A DNA stretch of 64,000 nucleotides, taken from positions 750,416 through 814,415 of the forward strand of contig CAWKAV010000016.1 in NCBI GenBank assembly GCA_963847735.1, in the 5' to 3' direction. The translations under genes were made by a program, and so were the position numbers. Shown piece after piece: positions 9,176 through 16,358 of the stretch (the stretch's first letter is position 1; every line of letters starts with the position of its first letter). Below the pieces are notes generated by a model. That model made no database searches. It worked only from the letters and a program-made list of their open reading frames with translations, and was not told where the DNA came from. This DNA is from CAWKAV01 sp963847735 (lineage in GTDB: Bacteria > Desulfobacterota > Desulfuromonadia > Desulfuromonadales > BM103).

Positions 9176-10021
9176 TTGACGAGGTTCTCTGGGGGAAGTT
9201 TGCATGGAATCATAACAATAAAGTGCGGTTTGTGCGGCAGTGAAGAGCGAGAAGCGCTAATGGATACTGGTAATCACCAGCTTGCACGTTGCTCTGCCTG
9301 CGGACTCATATACACTGCCGATTTCTGCGCGGATGAAACTTCATATATTGAAAGAGATTATTTCACTGAGAAAAACCAATATGTGGCTAAATGGGACAAC
9401 TTTGCCTCCCTTTTTGAAACTCTTGTGCAGAAAATAAGTCAATTTAAGCCGAATGGGAGTCTCCTCGATGTAGGTGCTGGCGTTGGAACGCTCATGTCTG
9501 TGGCCTCACACAAAGGCTTTAATGTCAAGGGAGTAGAGATATCCGCTTGGGCGTCCGCTTTTGCTAGGGAAGAGAAGGGCCTTGATGTAATTACTGGAAC
9601 TTTGGATGATGCACGTCTTCCAGATTGTGCTTTTGATGTGGTGATCGTCAACCATGTTCTTGAACACGTCGAAAGCCCCCGCTTATTTCTTGCAGAAATT
9701 TACAGGATTCTGAAAGATGATGGCATGCTGGTGATTGGGGTGCCAAATGTCGGAAGTCTCATGGCGCATCTCAAGGGCGGACAATGGGTATCTCTGCGCC
9801 CCGAGGAGCATCTCTGGCATTTTTCTCCAACGACCCTTAGGCAGCTGATTAACAGTGAAAAATTTGTAGAATGCTATTTCGAAGCACGGGAGAATTACGA
9901 AGTCCTGGGGTGGGGTTGGAAAGAACAGATCGTGCGAGTGATCAATGCTATCGCTTCTCTGACTAATCGTGGAGAGGCCATGCTCTTTTTTGCCACTAAA
10001 AATGGCGAGACTTGGCCTTGA
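9176..10021 (+). CDS. zinc-ribbon class I SAM methyltransferase
   Basis: A protein of up to 281 residues with the same layout as the gene at 1391: zinc ribbon CGLCG...CSACG, then motif I LLDVGAGVGTLM, GVEISAWA, and VLEHVESPRLF. The start is uncertain: TTG 9176 gives the longest frame, TTG 9200 lies immediately behind GGGGGAAG, and no in-frame ATG precedes the zinc ribbon. Similar proteins occur in O-antigen and capsule clusters. It ends about 117 bases before gmd. Confidence 0.75.
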   Translation: MTRFSGGSLHGIITIKCGLCGSEEREALMDTGNHQLARCSACGLIYTADFCADETSYIERDYFTEKNQYVAKWDNFASLFETLVQKISQFKPNGSLLDVGAGVGTLMSVASHKGFNVKGVEISAWASAFAREEKGLDVITGTLDDARLPDCAFDVVIVNHVLEHVESPRLFLAEIYRILKDDGMLVIGVPNVGSLMAHLKGGQWVSLRPEEHLWHFSPTTLRQLINSEKFVECYFEARENYEVLGWGWKEQIVRVINAIASLTNRGEAMLFFATKNGETWP

Positions 10022-10138
10022 ATTGTTTTTGGGTGATTGCTCTGAACATATAATACATGCAAATAGTTACTTGGCCATAATCCCATATGAACTTGTTAAT
10101 GGAATACTCATCTCCTCCAAAGATAGGATAAATTATAG

Positions 10139-11101
10139 ATGAAAAAAGCATTGATTTGCGGTGTGTCCGGACAAGATGGAGCCTATCTGGCCAAACTTCT
10201 GCTCGTCAAAGGTTACGAGGTGTATGGTGCCTCACGAGACGCGCAAGTGAATACTTTTGGCAACCTGGAGCGACTTGGCATCCGCGATCATGTAACCCTT
10301 GCCTCCGTGGCACTAAACGACTTTCGCAGTGTTCTTCAGGCCTTAATAAAGATTGAGCCCGACGAAGTCTATAATTTGGCTGGTCAAAGTTCTGTTGGTC
10401 TTTCTTTCGAACAGCCTGTCGAAACAATGGACAGCATTGCTGTTGGCTCTCTGAATTTGCTGGAAGCGATCCGGTTTACCGGCAAACCGATCCGGTTCTA
10501 CAATGCCGGTTCGAGCGAGTGCTTCGGCAACACTGGGGGGACGGCGGCGGATGAGAACACTCCTTTTCAGCCAAGAAGTCCCTATGCTGTCGCCAAGGCC
10601 GCTGCCTACTGGGAAGTCGCCAATTATCGTGAAGCGTACAGCTTGTATGCATGCACTGGAATCCTTTTCAATCATGAGTCGCCCCTGCGTTCCGAGCGTT
10701 TTGTCACGCAGAAGATCGTCTCAGGGGCCCGGCGGATTGCGGCTGGTAACAAGGGGAAGCTGCACCTTGGCAATATGAAGATCAGACGCGACTGGGGTTG
10801 GGCTCCGGACTATGTCGAAGCGATGTGGCTCATGTTGCAGCGAGAACGCGCGGATGACTTTGTCGTTGCCACGGGCCAAAGCAATACCCTGGAAAAATTT
10901 GTCGAGATCGCATTCAATTGCCTGGGGCTGGACTGGCGTGAACACGTGGTGAGCGACCCGAGCCTGTTACGCCCCACGGATATTGCAGAAAATCGGGGCA
11001 ACCCGCAGAAAGCAAAACAGCTGCTCGGTTGGGAATCAAAACATTCATTGCCAGACATTGTCAGGTTGATGGTCGAGTCAGATTCATCAGCATTTATTTG
11101 A
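10139..11101 (+). CDS. gmd: GDP-mannose 4,6-dehydratase
   Basis: A 320-residue short-chain dehydrogenase-type enzyme that converts GDP-D-mannose to GDP-4-dehydro-6-deoxy-D-mannose, the precursor of GDP-fucose, GDP-rhamnose and perosamine. Seen: the NADP-binding GVSGQDGAYLAKLLL, the catalytic Ser and YxxxK (GSSECFG, SPYAVAKAA), NHESPLR, and the Gmd signature RDWGWAPDYVEAMW. Length fits the shorter Gmd group. No GDP-4-keto-6-deoxymannose reductase or epimerase follows, so the sugar made is undefined; the partner enzyme may lie before the window. Confidence 0.88.
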   Translation: MKKALICGVSGQDGAYLAKLLLVKGYEVYGASRDAQVNTFGNLERLGIRDHVTLASVALNDFRSVLQALIKIEPDEVYNLAGQSSVGLSFEQPVETMDSIAVGSLNLLEAIRFTGKPIRFYNAGSSECFGNTGGTAADENTPFQPRSPYAVAKAAAYWEVANYREAYSLYACTGILFNHESPLRSERFVTQKIVSGARRIAAGNKGKLHLGNMKIRRDWGWAPDYVEAMWLMLQRERADDFVVATGQSNTLEKFVEIAFNCLGLDWREHVVSDPSLLRPTDIAENRGNPQKAKQLLGWESKHSLPDIVRLMVESDSSAFI

Positions 11102-11144
11102 GAACTTTCCACGAGGGTCGAAAAATTGTTTCTCCCACCAGACC

Positions 11145-12224
11145 ATGAATCGGATTAAATTATTAAAGAGGCTTGACGCGTTTCTCGGCAGGGTCCTGAC
11201 TTGTCTTCTGCCCCGGCCTAGGTCCGCTTCGCCTCTCCCCCTGGAGAGGATCTTGTTTGTCCGCCCCGGTGGCATTGGGGACGCGGTCCTCTTGATTCCG
11301 GTGCTGCAGGCCGTACAACAAAAGTTTCCTGGTGCAGCCATTGATATACTGGCTGAAAAGCGCAATGCCGCCATTTTTGGAATGTGCACAGTAGCCAATA
11401 AGATCCTGTTGTATGACCAGGGCGGATTGATGACTGCACTACGCTTCCGATATGACGTTGTGGTCGATACCGAGCAGTGGCATCGACTGAGTGCTGTGGT
11501 CGCACGTTTGATCCGGTCCCGGGTGAAAATCGGTTATGGCACCAATGAGCGCAGAAAGTTGTTTACCCATGTTGTTGATTACAGCCATGCCAAGAATGAG
11601 ATGGAGAGCTTTTTTGATCTTCTGCGACCACTGGGGTTTGAGACTTTCGAGGTTTCATTTCAGCCATTTTTGACGATTCCGGTTCAGGAGCGACAGCAAA
11701 CCCTCCAATTGCTGGGACCCCTAGCATTGCGCCCTTTCATTGTTCTGTTCCCGGGGGCCAGCATTGCCGAAAGACGATGGGGCACTGAGAAGTTCCGACA
11801 ACTGGCGCTCAGACTCAATGAACACGGCTATCCAGTTGCTGTTATTGGCGGGCCAGAGGATCAGGCCGCTGGCGAGGAGCTTATCCTTGGAGTTGACGGC
11901 ATGAACCTGGCAGGGAAGACATCTCTGCTCGGGTCTGCAGCCATTCTTGAAAAAGCGGCTTTACTTGTCAGTGGCGATTCCGGCATGCTGCACGTCGGGG
12001 TTGGTCTTGGAATACCTACGGTATCATTGTTCGGCTCGGGGATCTCTGCCAAGTGGGCTCCTAAGGGTGATCGGCACGTGGTCATCAACAAGGGATTGCC
12101 CTGTTCGCCCTGTACCCGATTTGGATACACGCCACCGTGTCCTATTGGAACACAATGTCTCGTCGAGATTACTGCCGAAGAAGTCCTGAGCGCAGTCCTG
12201 TCTCAACTGAAGCCATTGTCGTGA
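11145..12224 (+). CDS. LPS heptosyltransferase-like GT9
   Basis: A 359-residue GT-B glycosyltransferase of family 9 (RfaF/WaaF-like), which transfers heptose from ADP-heptose to the LPS inner core. Seen: RILFVRPGGIGDAVLLIPV at the N-terminus, LFPGASIAERRWG at mid-protein and the ADP-heptose site GDSGMLHVGVGLG followed by SLFG. A Cys-rich tail CSPCTRF...CPIGTQC is common in this family. It ends 9 bases before the prepilin peptidase start, so the glycan block runs directly into the pilus block. Confidence 0.83.
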   Translation: MNRIKLLKRLDAFLGRVLTCLLPRPRSASPLPLERILFVRPGGIGDAVLLIPVLQAVQQKFPGAAIDILAEKRNAAIFGMCTVANKILLYDQGGLMTALRFRYDVVVDTEQWHRLSAVVARLIRSRVKIGYGTNERRKLFTHVVDYSHAKNEMESFFDLLRPLGFETFEVSFQPFLTIPVQERQQTLQLLGPLALRPFIVLFPGASIAERRWGTEKFRQLALRLNEHGYPVAVIGGPEDQAAGEELILGVDGMNLAGKTSLLGSAAILEKAALLVSGDSGMLHVGVGLGIPTVSLFGSGISAKWAPKGDRHVVINKGLPCSPCTRFGYTPPCPIGTQCLVEITAEEVLSAVLSQLKPLS

Positions 12225-12233
12225 GGTGATGAT

Positions 12234-13046
12234 TTGATATCCATGCAGTTTTGGTTAATGCTGTTTTGTGTGTTTGTCCTCGGGGCTGTTATCGGCTCCT
12301 TCCTCAATGTCTGCATCTACCGCATCCCGGTGGGACTGTCGGTTGTAAGTCCGCGTTCCCGTTGCCCGCACTGTGAGACGACGATCTGCTGGTATCACAA
12401 TGTTCCGATTTTGAGCTGGTTACTACTCAAAGGCAAATGCGCCTATTGCAAGGCAGAAGTCCCCGTTCGCTATCTTCTGGTTGAGGCTCTTACCGGAGTT
12501 CTCTTTGTACTGTTCTTCTATAGATTTACTTTTCATCCGGTGACTCCAGTCGCCTTGCTTTTGGTGGCGACCCTGGTGGTGATCTCATTCATCGACCTGG
12601 ACCACCAGATCATCCCGGATGTGATCAGTCTTCCCGGGATTCCGATTGGGTTCCTTTGCTCATTTCTCGTCCCCTGGGTTTCCTGGCAAGCGTCTTTGCT
12701 GGGGATCGTACTGGGTGGTGGATCTCTGTTAATCATAGCTCTTGGCTATGAATTCCTGACCGGGAAGGAGGGCATGGGGCTGGGCGATGTCAAGTTGCTG
12801 GCCATGCTGGGGGCCTTTCTTGGCTGGACAGCAATCTTCCCGATTGTCTTCGTCGGTTCTATCCTGGGAACTCTGGTCGGGGTCCCGCTTATGCTGATAA
12901 AAAAGGCCGACAGCAGGTTGGCTGTGCCCTTTGGTCCCTTCCTTGCGGCAGGGGCATTAATCCATCTGTTTTTTGTCCAACATTTCGACCCAATCATGCG
13001 CTGGTACGCCTCTATGCTGCAACAATTGTGGCTATCTTTCTGGTAA
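12234..13046 (+). CDS. pilD: type IV prepilin peptidase/N-methyltransferase
   Basis: A 270-residue polytopic inner-membrane aspartic protease that cleaves prepilin leaders and methylates the new N-terminus. Seen: GSFLNVCIYRIP, the two CxxC pairs of the methylase/zinc loop (CPHC, CAYC), and the catalytic aspartates in FIDLDHQIIPD and GLGDVKLL. About seven hydrophobic segments. The TTG at 12234 lies four bases after GAGGTGA and fits better than ATG 12243. It sits upstream of pilMNOPQ, separated by the HTH gene. Confidence 0.9.
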   Translation: MISMQFWLMLFCVFVLGAVIGSFLNVCIYRIPVGLSVVSPRSRCPHCETTICWYHNVPILSWLLLKGKCAYCKAEVPVRYLLVEALTGVLFVLFFYRFTFHPVTPVALLLVATLVVISFIDLDHQIIPDVISLPGIPIGFLCSFLVPWVSWQASLLGIVLGGGSLLIIALGYEFLTGKEGMGLGDVKLLAMLGAFLGWTAIFPIVFVGSILGTLVGVPLMLIKKADSRLAVPFGPFLAAGALIHLFFVQHFDPIMRWYASMLQQLWLSFW

Positions 13047-13151
13047 GAACCCCCGATATTCGTCAAAATAAACCCGATTTTATCAATTTTTCTGAAAAAA
13101 AATTACACTTCATATTGTGGTTGTCGCATTAATCAGCCCCTTTATATTGTG

Positions 13152-13181
13152 TTGATTACCATCATTTTTGATATTCATCAA
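13152..13181. promoter_or_regulatory. two FNR/CRP-type palindromes in tandem
   Basis: TTGATTACCATCAT at 13152-13165 matches the FNR consensus TTGAT-N4-ATCAA at nine of ten positions, and TTGATATTCATCAA at 13168-13181 matches at all ten. Their centres are 16 bases apart. The second is centred about 72 bases before the start point predicted for the promoter at 13213-13240, close to a position from which FNR-family proteins activate. The regulator is inferred. Confidence 0.6.
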
Positions 13182-13197
13182 CATCATATGGTTTACA

Positions 13198-13240
13198 TAT
13201 AGGTATAACTACTTGACAATTGATTTAATATACCTATAAT
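13198..13240 (+). promoter_or_regulatory. sigma-70 promoter with overlapping inverted-repeat operator
   Basis: TTGACA at 13213-13218, a 16-base spacer and TATAAT at 13235-13240 form a consensus promoter. TATAGGTATA (13198-13207) and its exact reverse complement TATACCTATA (13229-13238) flank the -35 and cover the -10, with centres 31 bases apart (three helical turns). This is the geometry of a repressor operator, and the first gene downstream encodes an HTH protein, suggesting autoregulation. Confidence 0.72.
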
Positions 13241-13289
13241 TAGGTCCAATTTCGCATAATTTACGTTCACTATAACTAAATGGTAGACT

Positions 13290-13490
13290 ATGAAAAATCA
13301 AGCCAAAGAAATTCGCGAAGCCCAATTGATGAGTAAGGCAGAACTGGCCAGAAAGGCTGGGGTCTCACCAGTGACGATCGATAGAATTGAGAATGGCGCC
13401 GAGTGCCGGATGTCAACAAAGCGCAAGATCATTCTAGCGCTTGGGCTCAAGCTTACCGACCGGAACAAAGTTTTTCCTGGTGATGAGTGA
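13290..13490 (+). CDS. small XRE-family HTH regulator
   Basis: A 66-residue protein that is almost entirely one Cro/C1-type helix-turn-helix: REAQLMSKAELARKAGVSPV is helices 1-3, with TIDRIENGAECRMSTKRKI completing the domain. No sensor domain. It lies alone between pilD and pilM behind a consensus promoter whose -10 is embedded in an inverted repeat, so it may repress its own promoter and possibly influence pilM transcription 95 bases downstream. Such small regulators recur near pilus genes in related bacteria; this is from memory. Confidence 0.78.
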   Translation: MKNQAKEIREAQLMSKAELARKAGVSPVTIDRIENGAECRMSTKRKIILALGLKLTDRNKVFPGDE

Positions 13491-13585
13491 TCATTGGTAC
13501 GTTGTTTGCTCATAAGTTGTAGACATTCATAAAGGCAGGTTCATTTTAGTGGTTCGTACAATAGATGTTTGGCCAGGGGCACACC

Positions 13586-14644
13586 ATGTTATTCCAAAAG
13601 AAAAAAGATGTAATCGGCATCGATATCGGCTCCAGTTCGGTAAAGATGGTCCATCTTAAGGAGGCTAAGGGTGGGTACCAGCTAGCCAGCCTCGGTTTGG
13701 CCCTGCTGCCTGCTGAGGCCATCGTTGACAATGCAATTATGGACTCCAGTTCCATCGTCGATATTGTCAAGAGTCTGGTGGAAAGCCATAAGGTCAAGAC
13801 AAAAAATGTCGCTACCTCTATATCTGGGCATTCAGTCATCATCCGCAAAATTCAGTTGCCAATTATGACTGAGGAGGAAATGGAGGCTTCGATTCAGTGG
13901 GAAGCAGAACAGTATATTCCGTTTGAAATCTCCGAAGTGAACCTGGATTTCCAGATTCTCGGACCTGATGCGCATGATGCGTCCTTGATGAATGTTATTC
14001 TGGTCGCGGCCAAGAAAGACTTCGTGACTGATTATGTAGCTCTGTTTAAGGAATGTGGTTTGAATCCTCTTGTTGTGGACGTGGACTGCTTCGCCGTTGA
14101 AAATGTATATGAAGTAAATTATGGGACGAACGAGGATGAAATCGTTGCCTTGATCGATATGGGGGCCAGTTCCATGAATGTCAACGTCTTGCGCGGCGGC
14201 ATGTCTGTCTTTACCCGTGATATCCAGGTGGGTGGAAGCGCATATAACGAAGAGATTCAGAAGCGTCTGGGGGTTAATTACGAGGATGCGGAAACAGCCA
14301 AGCTCGGTGGCGAAGTGATCGATGTAAAGCCCGAGATGGTTGCTGAAGTAATGGAAGATGCAACCGAGAGCCTGACCCAGGAGGTGCAGCGTTCAATAGA
14401 TTTCTTTTCGGCAACTTCTTCCGATGACAAAGTACAGAAAGTTTTTATCACCGGAGGTGTCTCAAAGGTGCCGGCAGTAAAGACTTCACTGGAAAATCGT
14501 CTCGGTGTGGAAGTCCGAGTGATTGATCCATGGCGTCAGATTACCTTCAACGAAAAAGATTTTGATCCAGAATATCTGCAGGCTATGGGGCCGATCTTTA
14601 CGGTAGCTGTTGGCCTGGCCATGAGAAGGATGGGTGACAAATGA
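13586..14644 (+). CDS. pilM: type IV pilus assembly ATPase-fold protein PilM
   Basis: A 352-residue cytoplasmic actin/FtsA-fold protein that binds the N-terminus of PilN and links the alignment complex to the motor ATPases. Seen: phosphate-1 motif VIGIDIGSSSVKMVHL, the FEISEVNLDFQ region, LIDMGASSMNV (phosphate 2) and VFITGGVSKVP (adenosine motif). ATG 13586 with AGGGGC five bases upstream is preferred to ATG 13565. It overlaps pilN by four bases. Confidence 0.92.
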   Translation: MLFQKKKDVIGIDIGSSSVKMVHLKEAKGGYQLASLGLALLPAEAIVDNAIMDSSSIVDIVKSLVESHKVKTKNVATSISGHSVIIRKIQLPIMTEEEMEASIQWEAEQYIPFEISEVNLDFQILGPDAHDASLMNVILVAAKKDFVTDYVALFKECGLNPLVVDVDCFAVENVYEVNYGTNEDEIVALIDMGASSMNVNVLRGGMSVFTRDIQVGGSAYNEEIQKRLGVNYEDAETAKLGGEVIDVKPEMVAEVMEDATESLTQEVQRSIDFFSATSSDDKVQKVFITGGVSKVPAVKTSLENRLGVEVRVIDPWRQITFNEKDFDPEYLQAMGPIFTVAVGLAMRRMGDK

Positions 14645-15201
14645 TCCGTATAAACCTTCTGCCTGTAAAGGCTGCCCAGAAGAAAGAAATGCTCAAGGGC
14701 CAGTTGATGATCATCGTGCTGGCGTTGATCGTGACTGCAGGGCTTTGTGGAGCAGCCTACACCTATATCATTGGTGAAGTTGATGCCAGGCAGGTGAAGA
14801 TTGATCAGAAGCGTGCCGAGATCAGCCAGTTGATGAAAGTTATTAACGAAGTCAGGGATTTTGAAAAACGCCAGCAGCAGTTGCGGGCAAAGCTGGATGT
14901 CCTTGAGCAGTTGAAGGCTTCGCGAGTTGGCCCGTTGTATATACTGAATGGACTCTACGAGGCACTCCCGGACAAATTATGGCTGACCAATTTCCAGGAG
15001 GGAGCCGGGGGAGCCAGTATAAGTGGTATTGGTGTTAATGAAGAAACTGTTGCTCTTTTTATGAAAAACCTCGAATCGTCAGATTTCTTTGAAGGTGTTG
15101 AGCTAAGGGTGACGCAACAAATAGTTCAGGACAACATCAAGTTTCAGCGGTTTGATTTGTCCTGTAAAACAATCAAAGGGAAACCTGAGGCCAAAAAATA
15201 G
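14641..15201 (+). CDS. pilN: type IV pilus alignment protein PilN
   Basis: A 186-residue bitopic inner-membrane protein. The conserved cytoplasmic IRINLLPVK at the N-terminus binds PilM; one membrane helix follows (about residues 22-46), then a coiled coil (EISQLMKVINEVRDFEKRQQ) and a ferredoxin-like periplasmic domain. It starts with an ATGA overlap with pilM. Length is typical. Confidence 0.9.
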   Translation: MIRINLLPVKAAQKKEMLKGQLMIIVLALIVTAGLCGAAYTYIIGEVDARQVKIDQKRAEISQLMKVINEVRDFEKRQQQLRAKLDVLEQLKASRVGPLYILNGLYEALPDKLWLTNFQEGAGGASISGIGVNEETVALFMKNLESSDFFEGVELRVTQQIVQDNIKFQRFDLSCKTIKGKPEAKK

Positions 15202-15248
15202 TTATCAGGTCTTTGTCTATGCCGAATGCTCAGGGAGAATGTTAGCCG

Positions 15249-15818
15249 ATGAATCCAAAGGTTGAAAAACTTCTCAAATTGCCACTTTATCAGAGAGTGC
15301 TGATTCTTTCGGCTCTGGTAGTCCTGGTTGTGGGTGTCTTTGCATGGTTCCTCTGGTTGCCTGAGTATGAGAAGCTCGGAGGGATGGATCAGGAGATTGC
15401 CCGGTTGGAAGCTGATTTGATTCAGAAGAAACAGATAGCTGACAACCTGCCGAAGTTCAAGGCGGAATTCGCTAAGTTGGAAAAGTTCCTCGAGGAAGCT
15501 CTTACACAACTGCCCAATAAAAAGGAAATACCGACCCTTCTGACGAATCTTGCGTCCCTCGCAAAAGATGCCGGCCTTGAAGTTGTTTCTTTTACCCCGA
15601 GGGGAGAAGTCAGCAAGGGCTTCTATGCCGAAGTCCCAGCCTCAGTCGACTTGGTCGGTTCTTATCATCAGATCGCAGAATTTGCTCAGTCTGTCGGCAA
15701 GTTGTCCAGGATAGTCAATATCAGTGATCTGAACCTGTCAGGGCCTGCAGTTCAGGGAAGTACTGCTATCCTGAGGATCAAGTGTAAAGTGACCACGTTC
15801 CGTTTTGTTGAACAATAA
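15249..15818 (+). CDS. pilO: type IV pilus alignment protein PilO
   Basis: A 189-residue inner-membrane protein that pairs with PilN. It has a short cytoplasmic head, one membrane helix (VLILSALVVLVVGVFAWFLW), a coiled coil (residues 45-85) and a periplasmic ferredoxin-like domain with LVGSYHQIAEFAQSVGKL. It begins 47 bases after pilN behind GGGAG and precedes pilP by 12 bases, in the standard order. Confidence 0.9.
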   Translation: MNPKVEKLLKLPLYQRVLILSALVVLVVGVFAWFLWLPEYEKLGGMDQEIARLEADLIQKKQIADNLPKFKAEFAKLEKFLEEALTQLPNKKEIPTLLTNLASLAKDAGLEVVSFTPRGEVSKGFYAEVPASVDLVGSYHQIAEFAQSVGKLSRIVNISDLNLSGPAVQGSTAILRIKCKVTTFRFVEQ

Positions 15819-15830
15819 GGATGGTTTAAA

Positions 15831-16355
15831 ATGACACGTTGGTATCTATGCCTGATCATTGGTGTTTTCACCCTTGCTGGCCCGGTTGGTTGCTCAGAGG
15901 ACCCGTCCTCCTCACCACCACCTCAGCAACAAACTGTAGTGAAAACACCTCCTGCAACGCAGGTCGCTCCCCCTGAAGCTGAAGTTGCGAAGGAAAAGGA
16001 AGCGCCGTTTGTTTATGTTTCGGAAGGTCGACGTGACCCCTTTGTGCCTTTGACAACGATTAGAAGGCCGATTGAGAATGCAGGAGAGCCAGCGACCCCG
16101 CTGGAACGTTACGACCTGACTCAATTTAGATTGATCGGGATTGTTATCGGCAGGGGTGAGCCGAAAGCCATGGTTGTCGCTCCTGACGGCAAGTCATACA
16201 TGCTCTCTAAGGGTGTCAAGATAGGCAAGAATAATGGCGTTATCATAGAAATGAATAGTGAAGTCATTCGTGTCCTAGAAAAGTATTACGATTTTTCCGG
16301 AAATATCATCGAAAACATTCAGGAAATTTCGGTTCCCAATCGAGAAGGAGTCTAA
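15831..16355 (+). CDS. pilP: type IV pilus lipoprotein PilP
   Basis: A 174-residue periplasmic protein linking PilN/PilO to the PilQ secretin. The N-terminus is a signal peptide ending PVGC, a weak lipobox because proline is at -3. A Pro/Gln/Glu-rich linker (residues 25-60) leads to the beta-sandwich domain with YVSEGRRDPFVPL and LTQFRLIGIVIGR. Three bases separate it from pilQ. Confidence 0.87.
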   Translation: MTRWYLCLIIGVFTLAGPVGCSEDPSSSPPPQQQTVVKTPPATQVAPPEAEVAKEKEAPFVYVSEGRRDPFVPLTTIRRPIENAGEPATPLERYDLTQFRLIGIVIGRGEPKAMVVAPDGKSYMLSKGVKIGKNNGVIIEMNSEVIRVLEKYYDFSGNIIENIQEISVPNREGV

Positions 16356-16358
16356 GCA

